From: Antennarius striatus
Taxonomy: Eukaryota; Chordata; Actinopteri; Lophiiformes; Antennariidae
Length of the DNA stretch: 64,000 bases
Assembly: GCF_040054535.1 (NCBI RefSeq)
Contig: NC_090798.1
Coordinates: forward strand, 1,988,501-2,052,500
Reading direction: 5' to 3'
Shown here: piece by piece, positions 26,498-37,664 of the stretch
Numbering within the stretch: position 1 is the first letter of the stretch
How the letters are laid out: each line of letters opens with the position of its first letter
Notes under the pieces: model-generated
Told to the model about the DNA's origin: nothing
Databases searched by the model: none
What the model saw: the letters and a program-made list of their open reading frames with translations, nothing else
Translations under genes and position numbers: made by a program

Positions 26498-27063
26498 CTT
26501 TGCTCTGGATTGGAACAATAATGACGTGATAGTAAAAAAAAAAAAAGAAGCTAAAATTAAACGAAGTAAAAAAAATAAAGACAACGACTGCTGAATTGCA
26601 ATATAACTTATTAATGTGACAGAAAATACGTATTTATTCAGAGTTGTAGCATTAACGCTGTTAACGTTAAAACACAGGAAATAGGGTTTTCGTTTCAGTG
26701 ACGTCACACGGTTAAGTCCGTGTCTAAAATAAGTCCGATGAGAATCTTTTTCCCAAAGCCGGAAACACGATTCTATATGCTGCGCATAGACAGACAGAGA
26801 AGCCCCCGATTAAATATATCCGTTTTAGTATAATTTGTTTAAAAATCCGGAATAACTTCGGACAGAAAGCGTTATCGCGATTGTTCTGTAAGGCGTCAAT
26901 CAGCTGGAACGATACATCGTCACCTCCAGATTCCGATCGGACGTTCCTTTGCGGTGGACCATACAATCTCAGTTCGATAGATTCCAAAGAGAGTAATTGT
27001 TATCAAAATACAGTTCTTTGTGACAGTTGATGTTGTATGTGTAATTTTTGACTTCTGGTCGTC
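26498..27063. promoter_or_regulatory. Divergent ttc5/mettl3 promoter interval with palindromic CRE
   Basis: The start codons of ttc5 (26497, minus) and mettl3 (27064, plus) are 566 bp apart. A perfect CREB/ATF palindrome TGACGTCA sits at 26699-26706, a half-CRE TGACGTGA near 26521, and ETS-type CCGGAA cores near 26759 and 26847. No TATA box is obvious on either side, as expected for housekeeping promoters. Confidence 0.65.
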
Positions 27064-30000
27064 ATGTCGGACACATGGAGTAACATTCAAGCGCACAAGA
27101 AGCAGCTGGACTCTCTGCGGGAGAGGTTGCAACGGCGGCGGAAAGATCCCGCACAACTTTCTGCTGGTACGTCCAGGGAGGAGAAGGGTAACAATAGGGC
27201 ATGGGTTGTCTGTCATGCAGATTAATTGTCAAAGTTAATTGTCGAGAATGAGAATAAATTACGTCACAACAGTCTAACTACTTTATCTTACAGCTGCCTG
27301 CTTTTACAAAAAAAATATTGGAATTATATTCATATAATTCATATTGAGGAAAATCTCAACTCCCACTGTCAGTATCAACAAGTAGCCGAGCATAAACATT
27401 CATGGACAGAAGGAACATGGGGTGAAATGATACACATACTGTATCTTCAATACTGTCTCTCAAGTAGAACCAACTGACCAGAGGTCACTCACTTGACACG
27501 AATCAAGCCTCGGGTAGTCGGATGGAGCTGCAGGAAGGACACAATCCCATTTCTTCACCCAGCAGGGTGATCAACACCTGGAACAGGCTCCTAAAAGAAG
27601 TGGAAGCTTCATCTTTGACTTGACAGACTCAGCATCACGTCCTCTGGGGAATCTGGATGAACTCACACAAACTTCCCATCTGGACAAAGCACGGGTGCAT
27701 AGGCTAAGGCTCCACACTGTGCATTTGTAATTTATTGTATTGTGTGGAAAAGATGCAATCTAGCCGCTGTCAGAATTCCATCTTACGTCGTGTAAAATAT
27801 AAATAGCAAATAAAATGTCCAATTCTCATCATGTCCAATATGACCTCCTTAAATAGACAGTATTGACTTTACTATCACAGAAGACAAATAACAACAGCAA
27901 ATATTGGTTTGGTGAGACTTTTGACAAGCTGGAATTTCTGGCAACTCTTTGGCATCAATAATGACATATGATTCATCAGTTATCAATGCACTATAATTAA
28001 TTATCAACCTCTTAACTTAGAAATTGGTTCCTCGGTCAGTCTTTTGTCAACAAATTCTGTTTCCATCAGTGTTGTGTAGTTTCTCTATAAAACTATAAGG
28101 AAGGTTAAAAGACTAAAAGATGGTACAGCTAGGTTTAGAAGGGAATTCTGGAAACAAGAAGCAATATTTCAGTTTTATTCAATGAATGAAATGCCTTTAA
28201 TAACACTTAAATTTGTATTTTTCATTTTCAATTTTGTCACTATTGGAAATTATGTAAACTCACAAATGAAAGTGTTTTTCTCCTCTTTTCCAGATGGTGG
28301 AAACAGTACAGAGGGTTCCGCAGTCAGAAGTGAGAGTCCAGCTCCATCCACACCGATCCTGCCTCAAGAAGAGACGGGAAAACCACCAGACCCTGAACTA
28401 GAGAAGAGGCTGCTGGGATATCTCTCTGATCTGAGTCTGTCGCTACCAATGGACTCGCTTGCCATCACGAATGAACTCAACAGTGTGAGTCTTTGCCTCA
28501 GTGCAGAAATGCTGGATTCAGAATGCACACAATTTATGGGGGAAAGTAAAAGAGGTGTATCTTATAATCAATTCCTTATCTTTTACTTTTAAACTTTTCT
28601 GTCTTGCATTTGATTCTCACACACAGTCTGGCACAGCCGTCAGTCATGGATGCATCCAGAGTCTGCTGCTCAAATTCTCTGCTCAGGAACTGATTGAGGT
28701 CCGACAGCCCTCCTCTGCCTCTTCATCTTCCGCCCCCTCCTCCTCTATTGTCGTAGCTGTGGACCACACAAAGCTATGGGCCATGATCGGGTCTGGAGCC
28801 GGAGCCCAACAGACTGGCATCAAGAGAAAAGCAGAGGATCAGCCTCACCATAAAAGAGCTCCTGGCTTCTCGCCCTCGCTCCAGAGCTCTGCTTCTCCAC
28901 CACACACCTCCTTCACCTCCCTAACGCCGGCTTCCTCCACACAGCTGGCCGGGCCTCTGGCGTCAGTGGGCGGTGCAGAGAAGAAGAGCAGGAGCAACAA
29001 AAACCAGTCTTCTCACTTGGACATGGAGATCGAGAGCCTCCTGAATCAACAGTCCACCATAGAGCAGCAGAGCAAGAAGGTTGGAAGGAGGAGCAGACAG
29101 AATGTGACCTGAAGCGGGATGGTTTGAGTTGTGATTGCTGACGTCGTGTGTTGTGAATATTATTCATGCCCTAGGTCAGCAGAGAGATTCTGGAGCTGCT
29201 CAACGCCAGCACGGCTAAGGAGCAGTCCATCGTGGAGAAGTTCCGGTCTCGTGGCCGAGCTCAGGTCCAGGAATTCTGCGATCACGGGACCAAAGAGGAT
29301 TGTGTTCGCTCGGAGGACACCGTTCAGCCGTGCACCAAGTTACATTTCCGGTCAGTAAAAGTTTTATTTCCTTGTTCACATCGCCAGAGTCAATGGTTTA
29401 CAACTTTCACTACACAGATGTGATTTTATGTTTTGTTCAGTTAAAAATTTAATTAATAAATTTGCATTGCAGCTCTTTGTTGTTCCATCTTCTTTCCCCC
29501 AAATCTAATGACAATCATTGCTCTTCGAAGCTTAAAATGTTAGAGAGAAATTTTTCTTCCTTCAGCCTGAAGAGGTCCCTCTAATCAAAAAAAATGTATA
29601 GTTGTTAGAAACGTTCCAACAAACACTTACATCATTATAATAATACATATAAAAAATATGAATTTCACAATTAGAGCTAAGACATTATTTCTGTATGGAG
29701 CTTGTCCACATGCTGACTGTTGGTTTGTGGGCGCGGCTCTCTGTGGTTTGGCAGGTTGGGAACGCCCAAAGTTGTCAAGATTAACGATGGAATGACAAGA
29801 ATCAAATTCATTCTTTCACTCAATCACTTTGCTTTTTTATCGTTTGGTAATAATTTATATTTTCTCATGAAATATTGGATCATTTCATTTCCGTTTCGCG
29901 CCCTCGCCTGCAGCCGCATCATCAACAAGCACACAGACGAGAGCCTTGGCGACTGCTCCTTCCTCAACACCTGTTTCCACATGGATACCTGCAAATACGT

Positions 30001-31565
30001 CCACTATGAGATCGACAGCCCCCCAGAAGCCGAGGGGGGCCTCCTCGGACCTCAGGCTGGGGCCACGGAGCTCGGACTCCACGATGGAGATGCAGACAGC
30101 AACGTGGGCAAACTGTTCCCGTCTCAGGTGAGTCAGAAAGAGGGGGGATGACTGGAAGACAAGTGAGAGCCAGCTGGATGCTGAGGTCTTTCTCTCCCTG
30201 CAGTGGATCTGCTGTGACATACGCTACCTGGATGTGTCCATCCTGGGGAAGTTTGCTGTGGTGATGGCTGACCCCCCGTGGGACATCCACATGGAGCTGC
30301 CCTACGGCACGCTGACCGATGACGAGATGAGAAAACTCAACATCCCCATCCTGCAAGATGACGGCTTCCTCTTCCTCTGGGTCACCGGCAGGTGAGTCCA
30401 ACAATCAAAAGAGTTTGAACGTGTGTGTGTAGAGGTCTTGGAACTGAACACCAACTGGACCGGTCGCTATTTTAGTAGGAGAAGTTTTCACTATGTCAAC
30501 ATTTAAAAAAAAAAGGTCAAAATGTGAATTTCATTTGGGGTGACGACTTAAATGCCAAAATTATTCCTGCCTCCATCCCAAAGAATCCCTAATCCTCATC
30601 CTGCATATATTATGGCTTTATTTTCTTTAATTTCTAAGTGTCCCACATTCCACCCTGCAGGGCCATGGAGCTCGGCAGAGAATGTCTCAGTCTTTGGGGG
30701 TAAGTTTTATCTTCGCTGCACTTCAACTTTTTTTTTTTTAAAGTTACCATATTTTTTAATTATTTAATATTTTGTTGTAAATTTCGCAGTTTGGGATCAA
30801 TAAGGTATATCTATCTAATTCGGGGGGTTTTTTTTCACCCAAAACCTTTCAGCTACGAGCGTGTCGACGAAATAATTTGGGTGAAAACCAATCAGCTTCA
30901 GAGAATCATTCGTACAGGAAGGACAGGCCATTGGCTGAACCATGGGAAGGAGCATTGTCTGGTGGGGTTTTCTTCCACTCTTCTCACTTATATATATTTT
31001 ACTGGAATATTTGGAACATATATTTTCCTGGAACATCATCTCGAGGCTGGTAGCGAAGAACTAATATCGTCTGCGTGATTTCTCTTCAGGTGGGGGTGAA
31101 GGGAAACCCTCAGGGTTTCAACAGAGGTTTGGACTGTGATGTCATCGTTGCTGAGGTAAAATAGTGGAACTTGTGCCGCTCTTGTGTCGTTTACCTCTTT
31201 TGGTTTCTACAGCCTGAAACCTTTGCTCATTATTTTCTTTCTCTTCCAGGTCCGCTCCACCAGTCACAAACCAGATGAGATCTACGGCATGATAGAGAGA
31301 TTATCACCCGGTACCAGGAAGATCGAACTTTTCGGTCGACCTCACAACGTCCAGCCCAACTGGTACCGTCACACTTTGATTTCAAGTACAGTTAAGTTCT
31401 CTACATTTCCACATGGATTGCTTCATCATTTTCTCGCCCTTCACTTGTAGGATAACTCTTGGAAACCAGCTCGATGGCATTCATCTCTTGGATCCTGAGG
31501 TTGTGGCTCGATTTAAGAAGCGCTACCCGGACGGGGTCATCTCCAAACCCAAAAACATGCAATGA
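27064..31565 (+). CDS. mettl3: mettl3, m6A RNA methyltransferase catalytic subunit
   Basis: Catalytic subunit of the nuclear METTL3-METTL14-WTAP writer that methylates adenosine in mRNA. Eleven exons: 27064-27166, 28294-28484, 28627-29079, 29175-29350, 29914-30127, 30204-30391, 30661-30699, 30853-30961, 31090-31155, 31250-31362 and 31451-31565, total 588 aa (human 580). The N-terminal leader helix [20 protein letters not shown] binds WTAP. Exon 3 has a Ser-rich insert, then a basic region ending in [14 protein letters not shown]. Exons 4-5 hold the two CCCH zinc fingers ([11 protein letters not shown]..., [17 protein letters not shown]). Exon 6 carries the catalytic motif DPPW at residues 402-405. 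[20 protein letters not shown] and [10 protein letters not shown] are the conserved methyltransferase loops. The end is SKPKNMQ. All key residues are present. Intron 1 contains a LINE-like fragment. Confidence 0.97.
27510..27720 (+). mobile_element. Possible LINE C-terminal fragment in mettl3 intron 1
   Basis: One frame reads [19 protein letters not shown] before a stop. This resembles the VxNxWNxLPxxVVxAxSV tail found at the end of non-LTR retrotransposon reverse-transcriptase ORFs. Only this short, degenerate piece is seen. Clade not determined. Confidence 0.4.
30789..30818 (-). repeat. Short LINE 3'-tail-like fragment (reverse)
   Basis: GGGATCAATAAGGTATATCT followed by CTA repeats the fish tail CTTTATTGATCCC in reverse orientation. 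It lies in mettl3 intron 7. Confidence 0.4.
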
Positions 31566-32670
31566 TTATTTTATCAGTGGTCACCAATCTGGAACATTTG
31601 TCTATGAATGTCTTTTTTTTGTTGTTTTTATACCAGAGAACGAACTTTATCTCAGTCAGGAAACAACTGAAACCTGCTAATTCCTTTTAGAGCAACATTT
31701 TATGTGCATGTGATCATATTTAATGTCGAAAAACTTCAAATCCCACATCGATTAAAACACAGGAGACTCTTTTTTTTTTTAATGTACATTTTTTTGTTAT
31801 TTTGTTAGTAAAAAAAAAAATGTTACTGGTAGTTTGACAGTTTGTAATTTTGAACAACTGATAAATATTTTTGCATTAAAACAAAATAATGAAGTTTTCA
31901 AAAGTTTCCCCCTCCCCTCCACGCACGTTCATTTAAAGTTCAGCACTTAACATTCATTTCTGTTCATTTCAGGCACCATCTACACCCAACAAAGCAATTA
32001 GCATTGTTTTTTTTTCCAAAAAAAAGCTAAATACTTTTTAGTATCAAATGTAACAATAAGAAAAGGGAGTTAACTGAAGATTAATGCGACAAAATCTCTA
32101 ACAGTTATATTCTGCTATGAAGCTCAGTTGATGCTTTTGTGTATTTTATGTTTTTGCTTCAAGAGAACAAGAAGCAACAATATCACGCAGTCTAAATGTG
32201 ACCCCCAATGCATTTTTTTAAATACTCATTTTCTGTCACTGTGAGGGAGGGGGGGGGGGTTGGTCACGGAGCGGAATTAGAAAGTTAACTCTTGGTAGTG
32301 TTTCTTTCATTCATTATAATGATGGCGTCATTCCTCAGATGCATTCTGGAAGTTAACTCCTTCATCCTGCTTTGTGCACAAATAAATGACCCCCCGCCCC
32401 CCCCAAAAAATGATTTAAAAAAGGAAAAAAAACACTTAAAATTTTAATGCACTTTTTGGTTGTGAATTCTGTAAACAAGTCAGTTGTGTCCTCTGGAGGG
32501 CATCGGCTCCGCCGTTCATTCATTTTTGTCCGTTTCCGCCTCTCCCTCGTTGAATCGGATAAATCAGGAGTTCCCTTGTGTGTGGAAAGTAGCACTGGGG
32601 GGGGGTAAGAAGCGAACTGTGTCCACATCTACTGCGTTTATTCTATCCAGCGGCTCGTCCGCAGCTGTCC
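31566..32670. other. Convergent 3' ends of mettl3 and the unnamed small gene
   Basis: T-rich interval of 1.1 kb. ATTAAA at about 31750 is a candidate mettl3 poly(A) signal. A minus-strand AATAAA (plus TTTATT, about 32637) lies only about 30 nt past the stop of the small gene. No coding sequence is seen. Confidence 0.5.
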
Positions 32671-33033
32671 TCAGTAGGTGGCGTCCACGGCGTTGATGTT
32701 GCTGTCCAGCTGGTGTCGGAAAGACAACCTGGCCTTGGAGGAAAAATAAATCTGAGAATCCCGACTCAGGCCTCCGCCTCCTTCGCTGTCGCTGCTCCAG
32801 GATGTCGTGGAGTGAAGACGGGGTTTCCTCTCCTCGATGGGATCTGAGGGGACTGATGAGAGAGGAAACAGAAAGTCAGGCTGGTAAAATGTTTATTTTG
32901 GTTTCTGCTCCTTAAATTGTGTTAAATTAAAGTGTAAATCCCACTCACTTGTCACTGGTGGACACTGCCTGCTCTTGCAGCGCTCCTTACAGCGTCTGTA
33001 GAAAGGAAAACACTGCAGCATCTTCACACCCAT
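32671..33033 (-). CDS. Unrecognised small Cys/Arg-rich protein (88 aa if it starts at the first Met)
   Basis: Two exons, 33033-32949 (coding part) and 32852-32671, joined at a clean donor (GACAA|GTGAGT) and acceptor (CATCAG|TCCC). The peptide starts MGVKMLQCFPFYRRCKERCK, with cysteines at 8, 15, 19 and 24 in a strongly basic context. It continues with a Ser/Asp/Gly-rich linker and a tidy C-terminus (LSFRHQLDSNINAVDATY). No membrane segment is seen. The frame stays open upstream to the acceptor at 33044-33045 (adding D-P-I), so this could instead be the last two exons of a longer protein; no further upstream exon was found up to 36.9 kb. The basic Cys cluster could be palmitoylated or metal-binding (inference). 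I do not recognise the family. Confidence 0.5.
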
Positions 33034-34014
33034 GATGGGATCTCTGCAGAAAAAGAAGTGAATTCGTGAGGGGAGAGAAATAGACTGAAATAAAAATTAT
33101 GTTCTCTAAAGACACAAGATTCCCAGAAACAGACGTAAAAATAAATAAATCTGACTTCCTTTAAAAAACGCCTTCAGGTATGTACACCTCGTCTGATGTT
33201 CCGCACTGCCAACGGCTCTTTGTTTCCTCGACAGGTCACAGTTTAATGGAATTATGATCCGACAGCTTCAGGGACATTCTGGTCTAATGTAAGCTGACAG
33301 TACGACTGAATGGCACGTTGTCCCCGGCAACAAGCCAGTCAGTATTTACAACAGATCATTATCCTCATGCAGGTTAATCCAAGAGACGGACGTCAATGAG
33401 GAGCAGGAACCATAGGAACTAAAAAAAAAGTAATCATCTATATCTGCTCAGAAATTTAAAACAATTTCTGATTGAATGAAGTCAGATGAACACAGGATGT
33501 CTGTGAATGATGGGATAAAACCAGGCTTGCACGCTGACACTGAGCTGTATTTACCTGGAGTTGAAAAAAGGTTTTTATTTTAGTCTAATCAGGTTAGGAA
33601 ATAGGTCAGGTGAAACGGAGCAGAAGACCGAGATGGATCCTGATTGGTTCTTTTGTAAAGACGAGTTGGTTAGTTTTAAATTTTCCCTATAGCTTAGGCA
33701 AAAATATAATAATTGTTTTTTATGATCTGCACACAAGGAAATACCTATAAGTAAAAAAAACTTCACAAATACATGAAATACAATGAATAAGAGGCATTCA
33801 AGTGTCTCACAGTAAATTAAAAAAGATCAGAATTAAATGAATATTTTCAAAGGATAGATAAAAACATCAGATTTATTTCTACATCCAGTAAAAGGGCTTT
33901 AGAATTATTTTTAATCCTAGGCTCATAAAACTAACATGTAATTTATTAAGGGGAAAGGACAGAAGAGTGATCAGGTTTTTACATTTACAAAGACACTAAA
34001 TACAACAAACAGAT

Positions 34015-34275
34015 GAAGAGTGACCAAAGTCACATCGAGGAAATTAAAAAAAGACCCCAAAAAAAGTTGCAAATGATGAAGAAGGCATGCAAAGAGGCTT
34101 CAAAAAGATGTAAAAGAAGATGCAAAATATCCCTAAAGACGCGTGATAACAACCAGAGGCGGTGTGTCCACAAAGAGACGCAGAACGACGCTGAAGAGAC
34201 ACAAAAAGATGCAAAATTACCACAAACGACTAGAAATCAATTCAAAACTAGAGAGCAACAGAAAATAACTTCCCT
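34015..34275 (+). repeat. Degenerate minisatellite, unit about 18-20 bp (ACAAAGAGACGCAAAATGA-like)
   Basis: Successive diverged units such as AAAAAGATGCAAAAT, CAAAGAGACGCAGAACGAC and GACACAAAAAGATGCAAAAT. They give a lysine/arginine-rich open frame of 90 codons that I do not treat as a gene. Confidence 0.7.
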
Positions 34276-35440
34276 GAAGGACTGATAAAGATGTAAAACC
34301 ATTGTTTATTCATCACAGGGAGGAGGATGCAAACAGTAAACTGTGATTTCATCACTCAGACCAGTGTTTGGCTGACATCTCTTTCCTTCTGTTTACTCCC
34401 GATTCCTCTCGCCACTCGACTCAGGTTCTTTGAGGTGTGACGGCGCTCACAGGCTAATTTTAAAGTCTCTCCTTCTTCCCTCCATCTCTTCTCTTAACCA
34501 GTGGACCTCCCTTCTCTTTTTCACAAAGGTGTGGCTGTGAAATAGTATCAACTTACAGACACAGTGATTCCATTATGTTTGGGTCAATTTGGAGTTCCTG
34601 AATGTGAATTTATAGCTCACAGAAGCAGAACTAGTTCCATTTCCGCCTATTTCCACACAGAATATTAATTACCCCTGAAGAATAAGAGAATAATAATCTT
34701 ATTTCTCTTGCACACAAAAGTTCCACACAAGGCCCCGGTCAGTGGTGAGGAATTTTGGAACAAGATCACGATTGGCTGCGGCGCCTCTGGCAGCAGCCTG
34801 GGGGAGAAAAACAACCTCAGATGGGAAAAACTTACACAAGAGGTTGTTTTTTTTTTTGTAGAGGGAACTGATAGTGCCTACCAGAGAGGAGGAGGAAGTG
34901 AAAAGACGATGAAGAGGAAGAAACAGACAGGATGGGGATGAATGTAGAAGAAAAAAAAAGGGAAACAAATCCACTCTTTCTTCTCACTGCACCTGAATAA
35001 AGTGGTTTTATTCATTTTAGAAGAGAAGGCTCACGCATGGAGACGCAAAAATACAAAAAAAGGGAGTGTTTTTTTGGTGTGTTTTGCAAGCTTCCAAGTT
35101 AAGCAAATGAGTGTTTTTGTCAGCGTTACAACCTCCACTTCCCCCAAAACGTCCCTCACACTTTTCTTTTCTAAAATTCTCTCTGCACTTATGAGTTTGG
35201 CAAACAAAGTGAAAGAAGTTGTTGACACAAGAAAGCTCACAGCAACAAGCTCTGCAGTTGACCGCAGCGCTACATTTCCTCTGAGCTCCCATTTTCCAGG
35301 ATGTCCCTGAAGATTTATTAAACAAAAAATAAATAAAAAATAGATAAATTAAAGTGTTGCCCTGATTCACTGCCCTCAACACAAAAGCTTCACACAGGCC
35401 TGCCAGGCTGAGTGACGCACATACTACCCCCCACCCCTCC

Positions 35441-35441
<1 letters not shown>

Positions 35442-35485
<44 letters not shown>
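35442..35485. repeat. (AC)n microsatellite
   Basis: Simple repeat. Confidence 0.95.
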
Positions 35486-35491
<6 letters not shown>

Positions 35492-36951
35492 AACTTTCAA
35501 GTATTCCTGCACAAGTGCGGGTGTGTGTCCAATAATAGAAGGCAGTAATCAGCTTTTATTCACATTCAACATAGCCAGAAGATAAAGCAGCTTTTTTTGA
35601 AGTGTGTCATTCAACACACACAAACCAAACTGGAAGTTATGTCGACTCCTGTCAACAAGACACTTAAGTACAGTGTTTAAACACAATTACACAACACTGG
35701 TGTTTCCTTTCTTTGTGTATTTATGAGCCAGCATTTATCTGACAGCTTCACTTAATTTATTGATAAGACTCTCCAAACCGTGACCTCATAGTGAAATAGT
35801 AAAAAGTTCACTTTTAAACAGGATTTCACATTGAAAATAAAACATAAAATACAAAATACAATCCTGGATTTAAATAAATTATGAATAATGCAAACAGACG
35901 TATGCATATTTTGGCTGATTTTTAATTCTACGCTCCCATAAAAATCAAGGAGCGCCTCGGGGACTGCGTGAATAATTGTAGCGATGACGTCAGGTGGGCG
36001 TGGCCTCAGTTGTGCGATGAAAACACACCAGGCTGAGGCGCCTACGTTCACTTCTGCACGTCTGCAAAAAAATTAATGCAAAGCTGCGCCTGACAAAAAA
36101 AGTGGAATTGCTCTAAAGTGTCAGGACGACTTTAGAGTATTTTTTATTCAATATCTACTAAAATATTGGTTTTTATTCAATATCTTAGGAAATACTGAAG
36201 AAAAAAAACTGACTTAAGAGTCAAAATTAGAGTTTTGTGCGCAAATAAATAAAAATGACATCCAGCAAATTTAAACTTGCTTACATGAGTATAGTTAGAT
36301 GAAATCCAGCGGCTCTGATGCGTAATGTGTTTATGGAGTTTGGAGGTCATTTCCATTATTGTGCTGTAATTTGCGCGTGCACGAGGAAAGTCCTTTGCGC
36401 GTGCGCGCGGAAGGTTGAATGAGAGGTTGCTGCGCCAGACAGGATAATCTGAGCTCTCATCTAGAGCACTACACATTACTTATCTCTCCTCTGTCGCCAT
36501 GCATACTTGATCAACGTGCTCTGTTGTTGGAAGTGACTGGAAAACATTGCGTAAACAGCGCAAAAAAACATTTACATTTAACGGTTTTGTGGTCCATTAG
36601 CCCAGTTTTATTTAATTTCAAATGTTCTGTTGGGTAGTTGTGGAGAGAATAGGTGAACTCATGCGTAAGCAATAAAGTTTGGCAAGCGGTGGTCACCGAA
36701 CAAGCCCCAAAAGAAAAGAAAAGAAAGAAACGCATACCAGACAGGGTTGTTTATAATCAGGAGCCTCCTGCAAGCACTTCAGCATTTTTCATAATAGTAA
36801 TTAGGTTATATATCAAGTATAAAGAGAATCTACTCGACTCTATTTGCCTTGATCGATAATTATACTCGATATCCGAGCTGTGAGCAGGAAGCTGCAGTTT
36901 CACCGACGCGCTCGTTTCCACGCGTCAAACGGAATTACTCACCTTTAGAAA

Positions 36952-37320
36952 TAAACGTGTGGATTTGGAAGTCAGTGAGTGGAAATCAATGCGTTGATGG
37001 GTTTCTCTAATGAAACACGACCGCTCTCACTTCATCCGCGATTTCCCGCCGCTCCCCTTTATTAAACCGCGTCCTCTGCGGTGCGTCCTGGTCGGCGCGT
37101 ATGGAAAGGTTTCCGTGGCGCGGAACGACTGAACTTTAAATAGCTAATCCCTGGTGCGTGGTGAGTTGACACGCCTGCTTTCTCCCACCCTCCCTCACCC
37201 GTCAGCTCGCTCTCTCCCTCTCAGCTCCCCAACTGCTCCTTTCCTCCCCCCTATTGCCTCACCCATTGGTGGATTTAATGCAGGCGTGTTGCGCGTTTTA
37301 TAGAATGTGGTGGAAATGGC
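36952..37320 (-). promoter_or_regulatory. CpG-richer promoter-like region with a candidate 5' UTR exon
   Basis: On the minus strand CTAAAG|GTGAGTAA at about 36952 is a strong donor. The block behind it (to about 37150) is richer in CpG than its surroundings and has no open frame with a recognisable product. It would suit a noncoding first exon of the small gene at 32.7-33.0 kb. Linkage is inferred from orientation only. Confidence 0.35.
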
Positions 37321-37539
37321 CTGGTGGTCGATGATAACACGATCAAGAGTCATTTAAGGTGCAGTTATGCAGGTTTTTGCCTTCAAGCTTCCTCTATTAG
37401 GTTAAATAGTTCCTTTTGGCGTTTATTTTTTATTACACACATTATTATATGAGTGTCAGGAAATCAAATTATCACCAACCACGGTGTGAGGCTGTTTCAC
37501 TTTTTTTTTCTCCATACCTGCTCTGCAGGTAAAGTGTCT

Positions 37540-37664
<125 letters not shown>

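Larger units (their letters stand above)
33044..36951 (-). other. Upstream interval of the small gene, probably one long intron
   Basis: Holds no coding exon I can support on either strand. Contents: a degenerate minisatellite at 34015-34275, an (AC)n run at 35442-35485, a palindromic CRE TGACGTCA at 35985-35992 followed by GTGGGCGTGG, and otherwise AT-rich sequence. Confidence 0.45.

Noticed and set aside
34013-34285. 90-codon Lys/Arg-rich open frame
   Set aside because: It is a degenerate minisatellite with a unit of about 18-20 bp, so the frame is a by-product of the repeat.
35752-36051. 99-codon minus-strand open frame with a Met start
   Set aside because: No recognisable motif, and the second half is random hydrophobic AT-rich sequence. 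Kept only as part of the CRE-containing interval.
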